Positions 13,671 to 25,200 of a DNA stretch of 64,000 bases are shown piece after piece. The notes beneath the pieces are model-generated. The model saw only the letters and a list, made by a program, of their open reading frames with translations, was not told where the DNA came from and did no database searches. Source of the DNA: Blastobasis lacticolella. Taxonomy: Eukaryota; Arthropoda; Insecta; Lepidoptera; Blastobasidae. The DNA lies in contig LR990046.1 in the NCBI GenBank assembly GCA_905147135.1, positions 13,856,501-13,920,500 on the forward strand, read 5' to 3'. Position 1 is the stretch's first letter. Each line of letters begins with the position of its first letter. Made by a program: the position numbers and the translations under genes.

Positions 13671-13925
13671 GACCTGAGTGGTTCAATGGTCAACATGTCT
13701 GCCACGCAAGAGGTCCCGGGTTCGATTCCCGGCCGGGCAGAAATTAAAATGATGAATTTTAATTTCTGTTACGGGTCTAGGTGTTGTATGTATAATAAGT
13801 ATGTATTTAAAAAGTATTTAAGTAGTATATCAGTTATCTAGCACCCATAGTACAAGCTTTGCTTAGTTTGGGGCTAGATGGCGCTGTGTGAATTTGTCCA
13901 CGAATATTTATTTATTATTTATTAA
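13671..13925 (+). mobile_element. tRNA-Gly-derived SINE, full-length copy
   Basis: The first ~70 bases resemble tRNA-Gly(GCC). They carry an A-box-like TGGTTCAATGG, the loop context CTGCCACGC, and a perfect B box GGTTCGATTCC inside CCCGGGTTCGATTCCCGG. These elements form the internal RNA polymerase III promoter. A tRNA-unrelated body follows (shared end GGCTAGATGGCGCTGTGTGA) and then a TTA-rich tail. The tRNA acceptor stem does not close properly, so this is a SINE and not a functional tRNA gene. Other copies are 14650-15597 (minus) and 50108-50235 (partial). Confidence 0.8.
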
Positions 13926-14212
13926 TTATTTTGTTAATAGGACGGCCTCTCAGGGACTTCACTCGAATTAAGTGCTAGAGACGGGTGCTAATAGCGTCAC
14001 GGTAGTATCACTGCAACTTTTCACGAAGGAACTGTCCAAAATCACGTCATAATAAGGACCTTGAGGTGTCTGAGACTTTTCATCAATAGTTTCGTCATAG
14101 TAGTAATGTGGCGTAAAAAATACTAACGTGCCCCCAATACTAGTGACGTTATTTATCACCCATCTCTAGCACTTTATTCGAGTGAAGTTCCTGTGAGGCA
14201 ATCCTATTAGCT

Positions 14213-14470
14213 AGGTACATTGTTGAATTAGTTAAATTACTTGTATCCTTACCGATGCACTAACGGTGAGGAAAACCATCGTGATGAAACCTGCACATTC
14301 AGGCGACTGAATGTGTAACCATGATCCAATCTGGATAGGTTCCCCTGGTAGCAGTCACGGTGGTCAGATGGCAGTCGCTCCATTGTAATTAACTGATCTG
14401 TCAAATCCCGGTCAAGGCGGACCCCAGGCCCTCATGAGCGAGAGCAGAACCGGGACATTAAATTAAATTA
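14213..14470 (+). mobile_element. SINE body copy (CCGGGACATTA family)
   Basis: This matches the body of the tRNA-headed SINE at 33320-33660 (shared phrases include GATGAAACCTGCA and CAGTCGCTCCA) and ends in ACCGGGACATTA followed by an AATTAAATTAAAT tail. The tRNA-like head is missing. Other copies are at 49245-49515, 54960-55045, 56035-56275 and 63590-63745 (minus). Confidence 0.65.
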
Positions 14471-14649
14471 AATATCATTTAGTTCAAGTTTCACAGACTC
14501 ATATTCTTATTATATTTCATTAATAATTATAGTTTATAATAATAAATACATTCATCGTCAGCATTACAACGTCACTTTAGAATTAATTCATGTCATAATC
14601 ATAAAACAAAAATAAACATAGGTATATATGTCAGATAAAGTTAACAATT

Positions 14650-15597
14650 AATAATAATAATAATAATAAATATTAGTGGACAAATTCACACAGCGCCATC
14701 TAGCCCCAAACTAAGCAAAGCTTGTACTATGGGTGCTAGACAGGGGCGTAGCTACCGCCCTATCAGCCGTATCAATTATATGGGGCCCCCGGGCTATAGG
14801 GGCCCCCAAATGTGTGTAAGCAAAAACACGTTATCTCTTAAACTCAGTAAAACTCACTCAAAATTTCAGGCCAGGGTCGGGGCGCTCTCCGCAAATGAAA
14901 TCAAGCGATACAATTCGTTTTCATTCACCTTTCGTTTAAGAGATAATTAACATTTTTATTGAAAAAACAAGACAACTTAGGGACCTCCACACGCACTCAC
15001 TCAGTAATGAGTCATTGAAATTGTATAAAATGTGCACCCATTAGATTTCATAAATTACGACAGTTTTTATAATTTTATATTTTCAGCATTATCGGTAGCA
15101 CCAAAGGCAGAACTCCGTTCTTTTCTAAATGGGTCATGTGGATCAGGCTCATAATAACCTTGGCCCACACGCACACACGCATAATCGTCTTTTCTCACAG
15201 GCCCTCAACCTTTGAATTTGACTGTTGTCAAGTTAATAATGGAAGGTTTTGATAGCCAACATTTCAGAAATTTTGAGCTCGCTAGGCTAGTCCACAGGCT
15301 ATTGACTTAAGCTGAAACTAGGATTTATGTTACTCATTAGTACCCCCCGTAGTTGGGGGAATCTGCTAGGGGGCTACTCTGCTACACAATTATTGATACG
15401 GGGCCCCCGGAGGGCACGCTACGCCACTGGTGCTAGATAACTGATATACTACTTAAATACTTTTTAAATACATACTTATTATACACAGAACACCCAGACC
15501 CGTAACAGAAATTAAAATTCATCATATCAATTTCTGCCCGGCCGGGAATCGAACCTCTTGCGTGGCAGACCATGTTGACCATTGAACCACTCAGGTC
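14650..15597 (-). mobile_element. tRNA-Gly-derived SINE interrupted by a hAT-type element
   Basis: Read on the minus strand this is the same SINE as at 13671-13925. The tRNA-Gly-like head with its B box is at 15530-15597, the body follows, and the 3-prime end with TTA repeats is at 14650-14740. A 689-bp element (14741-15429) splits it, flanked by the SINE-derived 8-bp duplication GTGCTAGA. The SINE therefore integrated before that element. Confidence 0.8.
14741..15429. mobile_element. Non-autonomous hAT-type element with 8-bp TSD
   Basis: The left end starts CAGGGGCGTAGCTACC and the right end is the complement of CAGTGGCGTAGCGTGCC, so the termini match the hAT pattern CAGNGGCGTAGC. An exact 8-bp direct repeat GTGCTAGA occupies 14733-14740 and 15430-15437. 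The interior has GGGGCCCC-rich subterminal blocks and no transposase frame. Eight-base duplications and CAG..CTG termini are diagnostic for hAT among common superfamilies. Confidence 0.8.
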
Positions 15598-18163
15598 GTC
15601 AAATGTCAGTCTTGAATAATATGTATTGCATGTCAAAAATATTAGGAGATCAATTAATTTATAAGTTACATAACTTTAACATTAATGCCAAGATAAATCC
15701 CATTAGTCAGGTAGTAGGTTTCCATTCAACGTAGATCGATTTCGAACACGACCAACAGCAAAATGAGCTCTCCAAAACGGCCAATAGACGAGTCATAGCC
15801 AAACATAACATGTGAGTGTAAAGATGATGCAGTAGAAATCGAAACATGTCTAAAACGACTGGAGAAAAGTGAAAACACTCATGCAAATTAACGACTAGTC
15901 GAAGCGAGTTAGTGTGCTCAAGATGTCTGCACTTAGATATAGCGTTCCTTTCATTGCTTCTGTTGGGAGTCGTTCTTGTTGGCTGTCTGTTAAATTTAGT
16001 TTCATCATTAACCGCCCGCAGGTCTTGCTCGCACACTTGTATATAATCGGCCAGACACCATGGCGGAGCGTGTTGCTATGAATAGATCAATTGCATGGTT
16101 GCTATGTCGTAAGCTCTGTGCTCTATGTTACAGGTGGTTCTTGTATAGAGTCTACGTTTGCATGGCTATATACCGGACGGATCGATGCGGATTTATGAGT
16201 AGATTTATATATGAAGACTTTCGGCAACATACCTACCTAAAAATAAATGCCTCCTGATTCGCATATACATTCCTAAGCAGAAGCGTCAGTGGCCGAAAGG
16301 TTAAGGTATCCGATTCGTAACGAGAGGTATCGGGTTCGAATCGAACAGCAATTTTTTATTCCTAACCTTCCTACTGCATATTTATTATATCACTATGGTG
16401 GCAAACAAGTTTACCTATTGCCTCACCTACCTTTACCATGGTAAGCAGTAAAGTAGCACATGTCCCCATAGTCATAAATGGATACCCATAACATGTGGTA
16501 CTGTTGTGTACAAACAGCCATTTTAATTTGCCATAAAATGAACTCCCATTAATTTAAGTACCGGAATCGAAACTTTCAATGTAAAGTAATAAATCGGATG
16601 ACAAAGTCGTTGGGGACACTAACAATTTGTGCAATATGTTATGGATGGCAGAGGTCGAGACTGAATTTATGATATTGGGAAAATTAAACTATCTAAGTTT
16701 TCTGTAAGTACGTAATTCTATGTTAGTATAATATTCATCGATAGATGGATCGATAGATTTTTAAGTAAACATCCTTCCACAACATTCCCACCTTAGATTT
16801 GATTGAGTAATGAGAGGAATTGGAACTAAAATTACATTTATTAATGTACATTTTAGCCATAACAATATATATAACTTAATTAGGGATAAGTTGGCTTTCT
16901 ACTAGTAAAAGAAGTTTTAGAACCAACTTGGTAGTTAATTAACTACTCCAAGATTACCTACCCCTACAAGTAAAAACTACATAAAATTTTCCTGTACATT
17001 TAAGGAAACTGAATGTACAGTTCAATCGTCTTCCCATAAACCACAAACGGAAAATAGTAACACGGCCAATTTCAGACATATGTCAACTTGATAAACATTT
17101 ATTTTCCTCGACTTTACATTTCGTAATAACTTTTGTAACTATAGCTCTACAAACTTGTCTTGTCTTACACGGAGCAGGTAAAAGCAGCAGGGTTTCAAAA
17201 TTGTATTTGCCCTGATCAAATTGGTAGACAGTTGCAATACAATAGACCATAAGCGGAAACAATGGTTGCATCGCAACACCACAATGGCTCACGGCACGGC
17301 ACCCTCACACCCCTTGTGGTGTAAAACAAAATGTCAAGTGTTGCCGGACTCGCCGGGCAGAGGGCGCGGCGAACGTTGACCCAGCGGACGCATCGCAACC
17401 AAATCACGGGGGTGGCGCACCCCACCACACCCCTTTGATGGAAAACGACACATAATTAAATGTTTTATTTACTTGAATTTACACTTCAGAACGATGGAGT
17501 ACTTGAATTTACACCTAAGGCGCGAATTTACGCCATGAACTTTATCAAACCGTCACAGTTCCGCACAGTTCAGTTGGGAAAGAGACAAGCCTATGTGACA
17601 CGTATAGCGTTGTCTCGGGCTAAGCAGGACAGTTCTGTTTAGGTCCTGGTAAGCCTCCAGAACGATGAGGGCAAGCCACAATGGTTGAGTGACGCAAACG
17701 CTAGAACTAATTCTAGCGCCAAGCAAGCATTAATGCTCGCGTCGTTCCGGTTTGAAGGAGATGTTAGCCAATAAAGCTAATGTTAGTAGTATGCATGTCC
17801 GGTTTGTCCTCATCGGAGAAAACATCACGAACGAACAATCGAAATGCGTCTTCTTCGTCTAAGTAGAAAAAAATCCCGGCTCAAAGACTAAGTGTCTAGC
17901 TCCACTCATGAAGTGCAGTGCACTGCGCGGCGCACCGCACGGTGCCACGTCACGGTGACAACAAAGAAAACGGTGGTGTTATTCTTGTTTTTCAAGTTAG
18001 GCAACGTTCGCACGAGAGATTTACGAAAGATTGTGAGTTAGGCAACGTTTGCACGAGAGCTTTTTCGGCGCTTTTACGCGCGTTATTTTAAACGACTCGC
18101 ATGATTATTGACCATAATATGTCTCCGACTGTCTGTTCACACGCAGGCGTAATAACTTAGTAT

Positions 18164-18199
18164 AAAGTGACTGGAGATTTTCTTATCTCCAGTCACTTT
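18164..18199. repeat. Perfect 15-bp hairpin
   Basis: The arms AAAGTGACTGGAGAT (18164-18178) and ATCTCCAGTCACTTT (18185-18199) are perfectly complementary around a 6-base loop. There is no adjacent gene. It may be a foldback remnant. Confidence 0.85.
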
Positions 18200-19264
18200 G
18201 CAACCAAGACAAACGTACGAAAAGGATGTCATTCATTTTGGATTGAAACGCTAAAGGGCCGACCAGAAAAATATTATGCAATTTTCAGAGATAGCACACA
18301 GGTTCTATTATTTCTTACTATGGTGCCAAACCAGTACGCCCACCACCACTACTATGTACCACCGGGCGTACAGTAGGTACTAAGTATTGCTTTTCTAAAA
18401 GCCAATAACAATCGACCGTCGGACGTGCGGATTTGACGTCACAGTAAACAATGTTAAGAATGTTTTCTCTATTGGAAACTAATAATTTTCTTCTGGCCGA
18501 CACTTAAATTTTTGATCCAAAAATGTATGAAACGCGAATGGTGCTTTTTTTTAACTAAAAAGTATAACAAAAGAAATATGTCAAAAAAATGGACCACCTC
18601 GATTGATCTTCCGCGAATACTATACTATAACTGATACTTTTTACCCGACTACGATGGAGCTAAAGGAGGGTAATGAAGTTAACAATCTATGTATGTAAAG
18701 TTGATAAACGTGGAAGAATCGACAGAGATTTGTCAGGACCATAGCAAGTGGAACAATGTCATCTCTACCTACTCTTGCGGGAGAAAGGGGTTTGTATGTA
18801 TGTATGTGGATATTAATGTTTGTATGGATGTTAATTCTAGCTCAAAAACTACTTGGCGGAATTTTTTTAAAAGCGTATTGATTGTCCGATGGTTACAGGC
18901 TCTATTGGTTCGGTCATGTTGGGAATTTTTATTCACATTGGTTGATTCTGTTGTGGGATATACCGCACTGCTTAAATTTGTCCTCAACTGGTTGAAGACA
19001 TGATTTTGGGACAATATTACGACAAAATGTAGTTATTTCTGTCCTTAACGAATGTTTACTTAAACTGAGTGTACCTATACCACGGTGGCTCATTCAAAAT
19101 TATAACTACAAAGTATAACATCAGTAGTACTTAAGTATAAAGAGAGTGTATAAAACTTAAATAACTCGGAAACCATTACTCTTAGAAAACTAGATCCTAA
19201 AAAGAAATGATAGTGCCCGTCGATATCTATAAGTATTTGCTATTCTGGAACAAGCGTTTTAAGG

Positions 19265-19473
19265 CCAATAGTTTCAGAGTTATTACAGTACTAAGTTTGA
19301 CAGCTATCATCCGGAATGTAGATCTCGACGAGTACTATCATTTCTCTTTAGGAACTAGTATTCTAGCACCAATAGTTTCAGAGTTATTACAGTTTTAAGT
19401 TTGACAGGTGCCATCCAAAATGTAGATTTCTACGAGTACCAGCATTTCTTTTTAGAAACTAGTGTTCTAGAAC
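19265..19473. repeat. Two-copy tandem repeat, ~104-bp unit, with inverted half-unit upstream
   Basis: Two diverged units start with CCAATAGTTTCAGAGTTATT at 19265 and 19369. Each contains a TTTGACAG..CATCC block and ends in ACTAGTRTTCTAG. A truncated third unit starts near 19472. The segment 19205-19228 is the reverse complement of the unit's internal block around 19321-19345. The sequence is non-coding. Confidence 0.7.
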
Positions 19474-19855
19474 CAATCATGCCTTATTTATAATTCGGGA
19501 TGAACTGAGAAGAGAATGACGACAGGATTACGAAACAACTTCGTTAATGTTAAAGAATCAGAAAAAGGGGAGGGGCTTACGCATCAGCGGTCAAACTTTC
19601 TTTGACAAGGTCGGTTTCCTATTTCATTCACACGCGTTGTATCTGTACTAAAAAAAGTAGACAGATATGTGTGTGTGAACTGTGTCACATAAAGAGGAAA
19701 GATTCGAACTGTTGGTAAAAAGAAACAGTCAGATGTGACGTTTTATGTTGACATCTACTGACATCGCACTGCACGCTGCACGATGGGGCCAAATTGAAAA
19801 ACGTAGACAAAATTCATACAGAACTGACATTTCGGGCTTGGATTGCGGGTTTTGC

Positions 19856-19990
19856 CCCATCATGCAGTGCGCCGCGCGGCGCGCTGCACAGTGGGACATT
19901 TCGCCATCTGTCAATGTACTTGCATACAAATTGCTCGGCGTGTAACAAGTTTTGCCACATCGTGCAGTGCACTGCGCAGTGCACTGCATG
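19856..19990. repeat. GC palindromes, one perfect 26 bp
   Basis: The 26 bases at 19963-19988 (core GTGCACTGCGCAGTGCAC) are their own reverse complement. A near-palindrome built on GCGCCGCGCGGCGCGC lies about 100 bp upstream (19863-19888). A related GTGCAGTGCACTGCGCGG occurs at 17916-17933. These resemble subterminal repeats of a DNA transposon, whose ends I could not define. Confidence 0.7.
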
Positions 19991-20968
19991 AGTGTGTCTT
20001 CAAGATAACGATGAAACTGCCAGCCATAGTCCTTGTCCGATTAATTGGTTTGAATAAAGGGTACCTGCTTGCAACATGTCAGGTATTGGGGATTCTAGGA
20101 TATGTTATAAAGGTATAAATGAAAAATCCAAGTTTTCGACCTTCGTACATTTCCCCAAGAAACCGCCACAATCAAGAGTGTGCTGGTCGTAAACGGTAGG
20201 GAAACTGAAAAATTTGGATAAAAAATTTTTTAGAGAATTTTATAATTCGGTAGAAGAAAACTTTTCTCTACGACGCACCGATTTAAGATATTAATAAATG
20301 ACCCAAACAACGTCGTAATTTGTAGCGTTTTTAACATGTCTAAAAATCACCCATACCATAACATTCAGATTTACTGAAAGCGGTTTCCTGGAATTTAAAA
20401 AATTGTGACGTTTTTGCTTGTTACGTACGACGACTGCCATCTGACCTACACAACCAGAGCCAGAGCCTCTTCCGCCTGTAAGCCGGGGGCCTCATCCCTC
20501 CCACCTAATTGTACCTATGTACCGTAGTATCAACAGGCAACAGTTATCGCTTTCCATCAGAAACATTGGCTTTGACCACCCATTAACTTTAACTACACTT
20601 CGGACTGCAGCTGCTTCTACGAGACGCTTTCGTTAGTGAGAAAATAAATAAAGCTGCTGCTAGAGCAAACGTACGTTCTCGTTTACTAAGCGTGAACTGA
20701 TATTAAAATAAACTAAGTTTAGTTGCTACACATTCATACCTTCCCTTGGGGGACATTTGATCGTAGAGATGTCCGAAATCTACACAAAACTCGCATTTAA
20801 GCGGCTGCTACGGCAAGCAAAATCAATTACAAAATTGTGAAATTCTCATTCGCGATATTTTACGAACCGACAGTGATTTTTTTTCTTCTGATAATTGTGA
20901 GTAGGTATGATTATCTAAGATCAAGAATCAAATAGATATGACAAGCGCGTATACTCGAAAGGGGCGGA

Positions 20969-21000
20969 CCATAGCCTCCTTCATCTTAAGGAGGCTATGG
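20969..21000. repeat. Perfect 13-bp hairpin
   Basis: The arms CCATAGCCTCCTT (20969-20981) and AAGGAGGCTATGG (20988-21000) are perfectly complementary with a 6-base loop, and GGCGGA or GCGGA occurs on both flanks. It is an isolated foldback with no gene beside it. Confidence 0.8.
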
Positions 21001-21133
21001 GCGGACTCAAAGTACCAGTGTTGCAACCTCTACTAAAATTTTGCCCTAAAATGTTTGAAAAATCCCCCATATGGTAATAGGCTAGATATGAGACAGTACG
21101 TATTAGACGTACATCTTTCGAATAAATTTACTA

Positions 21134-21244
21134 GAGTGCGCGAAATAACGAATAGATCAATGATAAAATAACTTTACTGCGTAAAGTCTTTGCAATTTTG
21201 TTAGACTATCAAATTTAGTTTAAGTTCATTATCTTCGCGCACTC
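21134..21244. mobile_element. 111-bp TA-flanked MITE
   Basis: The left end GAGTGCGCGAAATAACGAA pairs with the right end TTATCTTCGCGCACTC. TA flanks both sides. The core is AT-rich and non-coding. The superfamily (Tc1/mariner-like) is inferred from the TA flanks only. Confidence 0.6.
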
Positions 21245-21629
21245 TATACTTCGGTTCTTAATTAAAACAAAGACATGAATACAAAGCGTTAAGTCACATA
21301 CGATGAGCGTTCAAAACAGAGTGCAAAAGATATCATTCATTTTGGACCAAAAACTCTAAAGTGCTAGCCAGAAAGAACTATGGTAGGTAATTTTCAGATA
21401 GAGTATAAAATTCCTAACATTTTATACTATGGCGTCAAATCTGTAGGTAGGTAGGCACTAGATACATTTAGGGTCCATATAAAAAATTAATACCCCACAA
21501 CTAAGATAATTTATCAGTACCACAGCTGGTATCCCTAAAACGCTTGTAAACCGGACTAATAAAAAGTATCATAAAATGTCAGACTGAAGCTTGACTTAAC
21601 TTATTCCCGAATATTTGGTCGAATAGCGA

Positions 21630-21661
21630 TTGTTGGTCGCAATTGCAAATGCGACCAACAA
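21630..21661. repeat. Perfect 12-bp hairpin
   Basis: The arms TTGTTGGTCGCA (21630-21641) and TGCGACCAACAA (21650-21661) pair perfectly around an 8-base loop in AT-rich intergenic DNA. Confidence 0.8.
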
Positions 21662-22242
21662 AAAATCTCATATTCCGACAAGGACAACAAATAATGTCTT
21701 CGTCCTTTTCATTCCTAGCAGATTTTGTATATTGTGATATCGTTAATGCATGGTATTATTATTAGCTTGTCATCTCTATGTTATACTCCCTCTACGATGA
21801 TTATTACAAGCGTAGAGAAAATAAAATTATAAACCGAAAATTTTAATCCTCATCTCCTCGAATTTTTTTAATTCAGCAACACATTATTCTTTCTCTATCT
21901 CTTTGTTCTCCACTCTATTTTAATATTTTGATTACGTCATAAGCAGTTTCTATCTCCTCGCTGGTCATGAGTTTGAAAGATGTACCGCGTAGTAGTGATT
22001 TCATAAAATAATTTAAGTAGCCCATTCTATTTGTTTATTATACATACTTAAAGCCATAATAACCGATGAAAGTGTGATACCTTTTCAGATAATTTATTGT
22101 TTTTATATGTTTACTAAATTGGAAAGTGACTATTCCTTTCAGTGTATTCCAACTTGCAATCAGCCAGTTTTCCACAACATCATTTCCAAAACACATTTCA
22201 GCTTATGTAATGAAGATTTGTTGATTATATAAGAGTGGTTTA

Positions 22243-25200
22243 ATGGCTGTCCCGGCGAAGGTTCCGACTACAGAGACAAATTGGGAAGAAATAGACATTT
22301 ACATATTTTCCAACGGTCAGCAGAACACTCCTCCAAGGAAATACCACCTCAGAGCAGCAGACCTCAACCTTTGGGAAAACACCCTCGTGTCTTTGGCGAG
22401 GTCCCTGTATGGGGAGTATGTACACACGTATTTCTTTTCTTTTCTCGTAATAACTCACCTCTGAAAGGATTACAACTAAAAACTAACGATGCAATTTTTT
22501 ATGACAAGAAGGACGTGCTAACTAAACTTCTTTTGGGATAAGAATAAAATTACTTTGTAAGAACCCAGTTAGTATAGCTATCCTAAACGCGTCATAGGTG
22601 TAATCCTCTTTCCCTGGGTCGTTCTAAAGAAGAAATTGCACTTTTATTTTATTCGCAAAATCTTGTTGGATTACAGACGTAATTTACGAATTTATAAGTA
22701 GCTGTAGGTAAGTAAATAGGTAAGTGTACTTCATAAAGTACATACGTATTTTATGAAGTAATTTTTATATAATAAAGTTATAATCGATTTGTTGTTAAAT
22801 CAAGTCTTGACAGGTAAAAATCAGGTAATCCGACGAGTAGGTATACCTATACCTATATCATCTGTCATATCCCTAAACGTAATAATCCTAAAAAACTACT
22901 GTACGGATTACCCTTTGGTTTTTACAAATCAAATTATAGTTATTCGTGAGAAATTCATTAAGAATGAGCCCTAGTAGAACGGTAATATGCATTTTATAGG
23001 ATGTATCTGTATTCTCTACCCATCCTTGATATACATATTAGACCATATGAACCTAAAGGCTTTACTTATTGAATGCGGGCGTGAGAGTGTTTGTATCTAT
23101 GTCATCATTATCATCCTCAATTAACAGTCCGCAGAGTCCCTAGTTCTATACTTAGGTATGTCAGGGCTGGTTTTCCATTCTCCTCTCTACTCATGGCATG
23201 CCAAAGAAGAATGATCGAAAAAGCTCGCGTTTTCTTTATTATAATTAGGCTGTCTAAGTTTTTATCTGAATCATTTTGTACGATACCCGTAATAGTATTA
23301 CACTGTTCTACACCATGCGGTCTATGTATTTTATTCATTTTATTTGATGCCATTATTTTGTTGTGTCAAGGCACGCCATCATTCAACTGTACACTCTAAA
23401 CAATCAGTTAGTACGGAGTCCCACGGAGCTGGAAAATGGGGGTTATTACGTCGCGGTCATCCTTCCAGATGTTTTCATCGATTCAGGATACGAGAAATAC
23501 CTCACTAAAGCTTCGCAGTAAGTCTTTCTGTTTAGATTTTCTTGTATATATAGATTCTATAAGTGTATTTCAAGAATTAGTGCTGTACCTAGGACAGTTA
23601 TTTTAGAGTTATGTATATGTTTAGGATATTTGCTATATAAGATATTAATGATATGGATAAAAAGCCAAGTACTTTGAGCATTACAATTACACCAAATTAC
23701 AAATACAATATTTTTTAACAAACAATACGTGTTTTCGGTGATCAAGTAAAACTCGAGATTTTGTCCGAGTTACAAACCCATACCTTTAACTCGGTCATTA
23801 CACTGTTGTACCCCGAACATATTAAGGGTTAGGAGATTAAACACATATTACACAAAAGACAAATTTACTGGATCGGCTCAGTTGGCTCTGTAGTACTTAC
23901 GATCCTTTGGAATTCTAGACACTATGGAGAGCCTTAGAAGCTCATCTAGATACATGTGACGAGGTGTGTTGCCATAGAGGGCCTAAACGGCATTTGGCTC
24001 GCAAGTGCAGACTGTTAAAGATCGTTGGTGCTGCCACTTCAAGGAACTGCCCTCTTGGGAACTAGCTGCTGTCAGGCCGACGAACTGCCACCACCACAGC
24101 TTCCTCCAAACATTGATATGATAACCCTTTGGCAATCACATTGCCTGAGGTACAACACTCTTTGGGTGGTCGAGATATAGTACTGTTAAAACAGACCTAT
24201 TAACTGAACCTTACTTCAAAAACAATTATTATAAAAAATGGGGCATCATCTCAATAGGATCAGTATTAGCATCTAAAATTCCCTCGCACTCCCACACTAC
24301 TAAAAGTAGCTCCAGTGCACTCCCTACCAATACAAACACGACCAAACTTCTGACCTAGAACCAACGAATGCTACTGAAATATCTCGTATAATAGATAATC
24401 TCGACGCCAACTCTAGTACCGGCATAGATGGCATAAATACCAAAACTGTAAAATGCGTAAAACATTTGTTATCCCAAAGTTTGGCAAACTGCATTAACAA
24501 GTTGTTATCAACTGGTCATTTTCCCGATTCACTGAAAATAGCAAAAGTTACCCTCATTTACAAATCTGGAATAAAAACTGACCCTGGAAATTACAGGCCA
24601 ATATCTGTACTCCCAGTTTTTTCAAAAATTTTAGAAAAAGTACTACATCAACGATTAGAATATTTTTTGTCCTCAATAAACTTTTTGTCAGATCACCAAT
24701 TTGGGTTTAGACCTAAAAGTAACACTCTCTCTGCAACAGCTGACCTAGTCACTAAAATAAGGCAAAACGTGGATGATAAGAAAATTGTTCTAGGTGTCTT
24801 CATCGACCTAAAAAAGGCTTTCGATACCGTGAGTCACAGCCTTCTTGTGAAAAAGCTTGGGGAAGCAGGTGTCGAAGGCAACATGTTTGAATCTTACCTA
24901 AAAAATAGGCAACAAGTGGTGAAATTGAATGAATGTCAAAGTAAATCTCAACCATAGCTGGGCACCGTTAATTAAATAGTTAACTTCGTTAATCGTTAAT
25001 CCGCTACAAAAAAAGTTAGCTTCGTTAAACGTTAAAGCGTTACATTTCGCAAGAATTAACGCAAGTTAACGTTAATATGTGTAAAATTGCATTTGTATTG
25101 TTAACAATGCAATTTTACACACATTTTAACAATTTATTTGTTCACACTTATAAAACCTGTTGGTTTATGATGTTCTGGAAGTTAGGAAGAAAACAAAATA

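Larger units (their letters stand above)
15601..22242. other. Gene-free stretch with tandem and palindromic repeats
   Basis: No exon is supportable. The longest frames have no recognisable content. A tRNA-like SINE head occurs at about 16288-16345 (GGTTCGAATC B box). A 23-bp direct duplication (GTTAGGCAACGTT..GCACGAGAG) occurs at about 17997 and 18036. Hairpins, tandem repeats and a TA-flanked MITE are listed separately. Confidence 0.45.

Noticed and set aside
13671..13742. tRNA-Gly gene
   Set aside because: A and B boxes are present, but the acceptor stem does not pair properly and the sequence continues into a repeated body. It is a SINE head.
15707..16036. 109-residue minus-strand frame
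   Set aside because: The composition is random-looking, with no signal peptide, domain or splice context.
22226..22232. TATA box of the DCX gene
   Set aside because: TATATAA lies only about 11 bases before the ATG, so a start ~30 bases downstream would lie inside the coding sequence.
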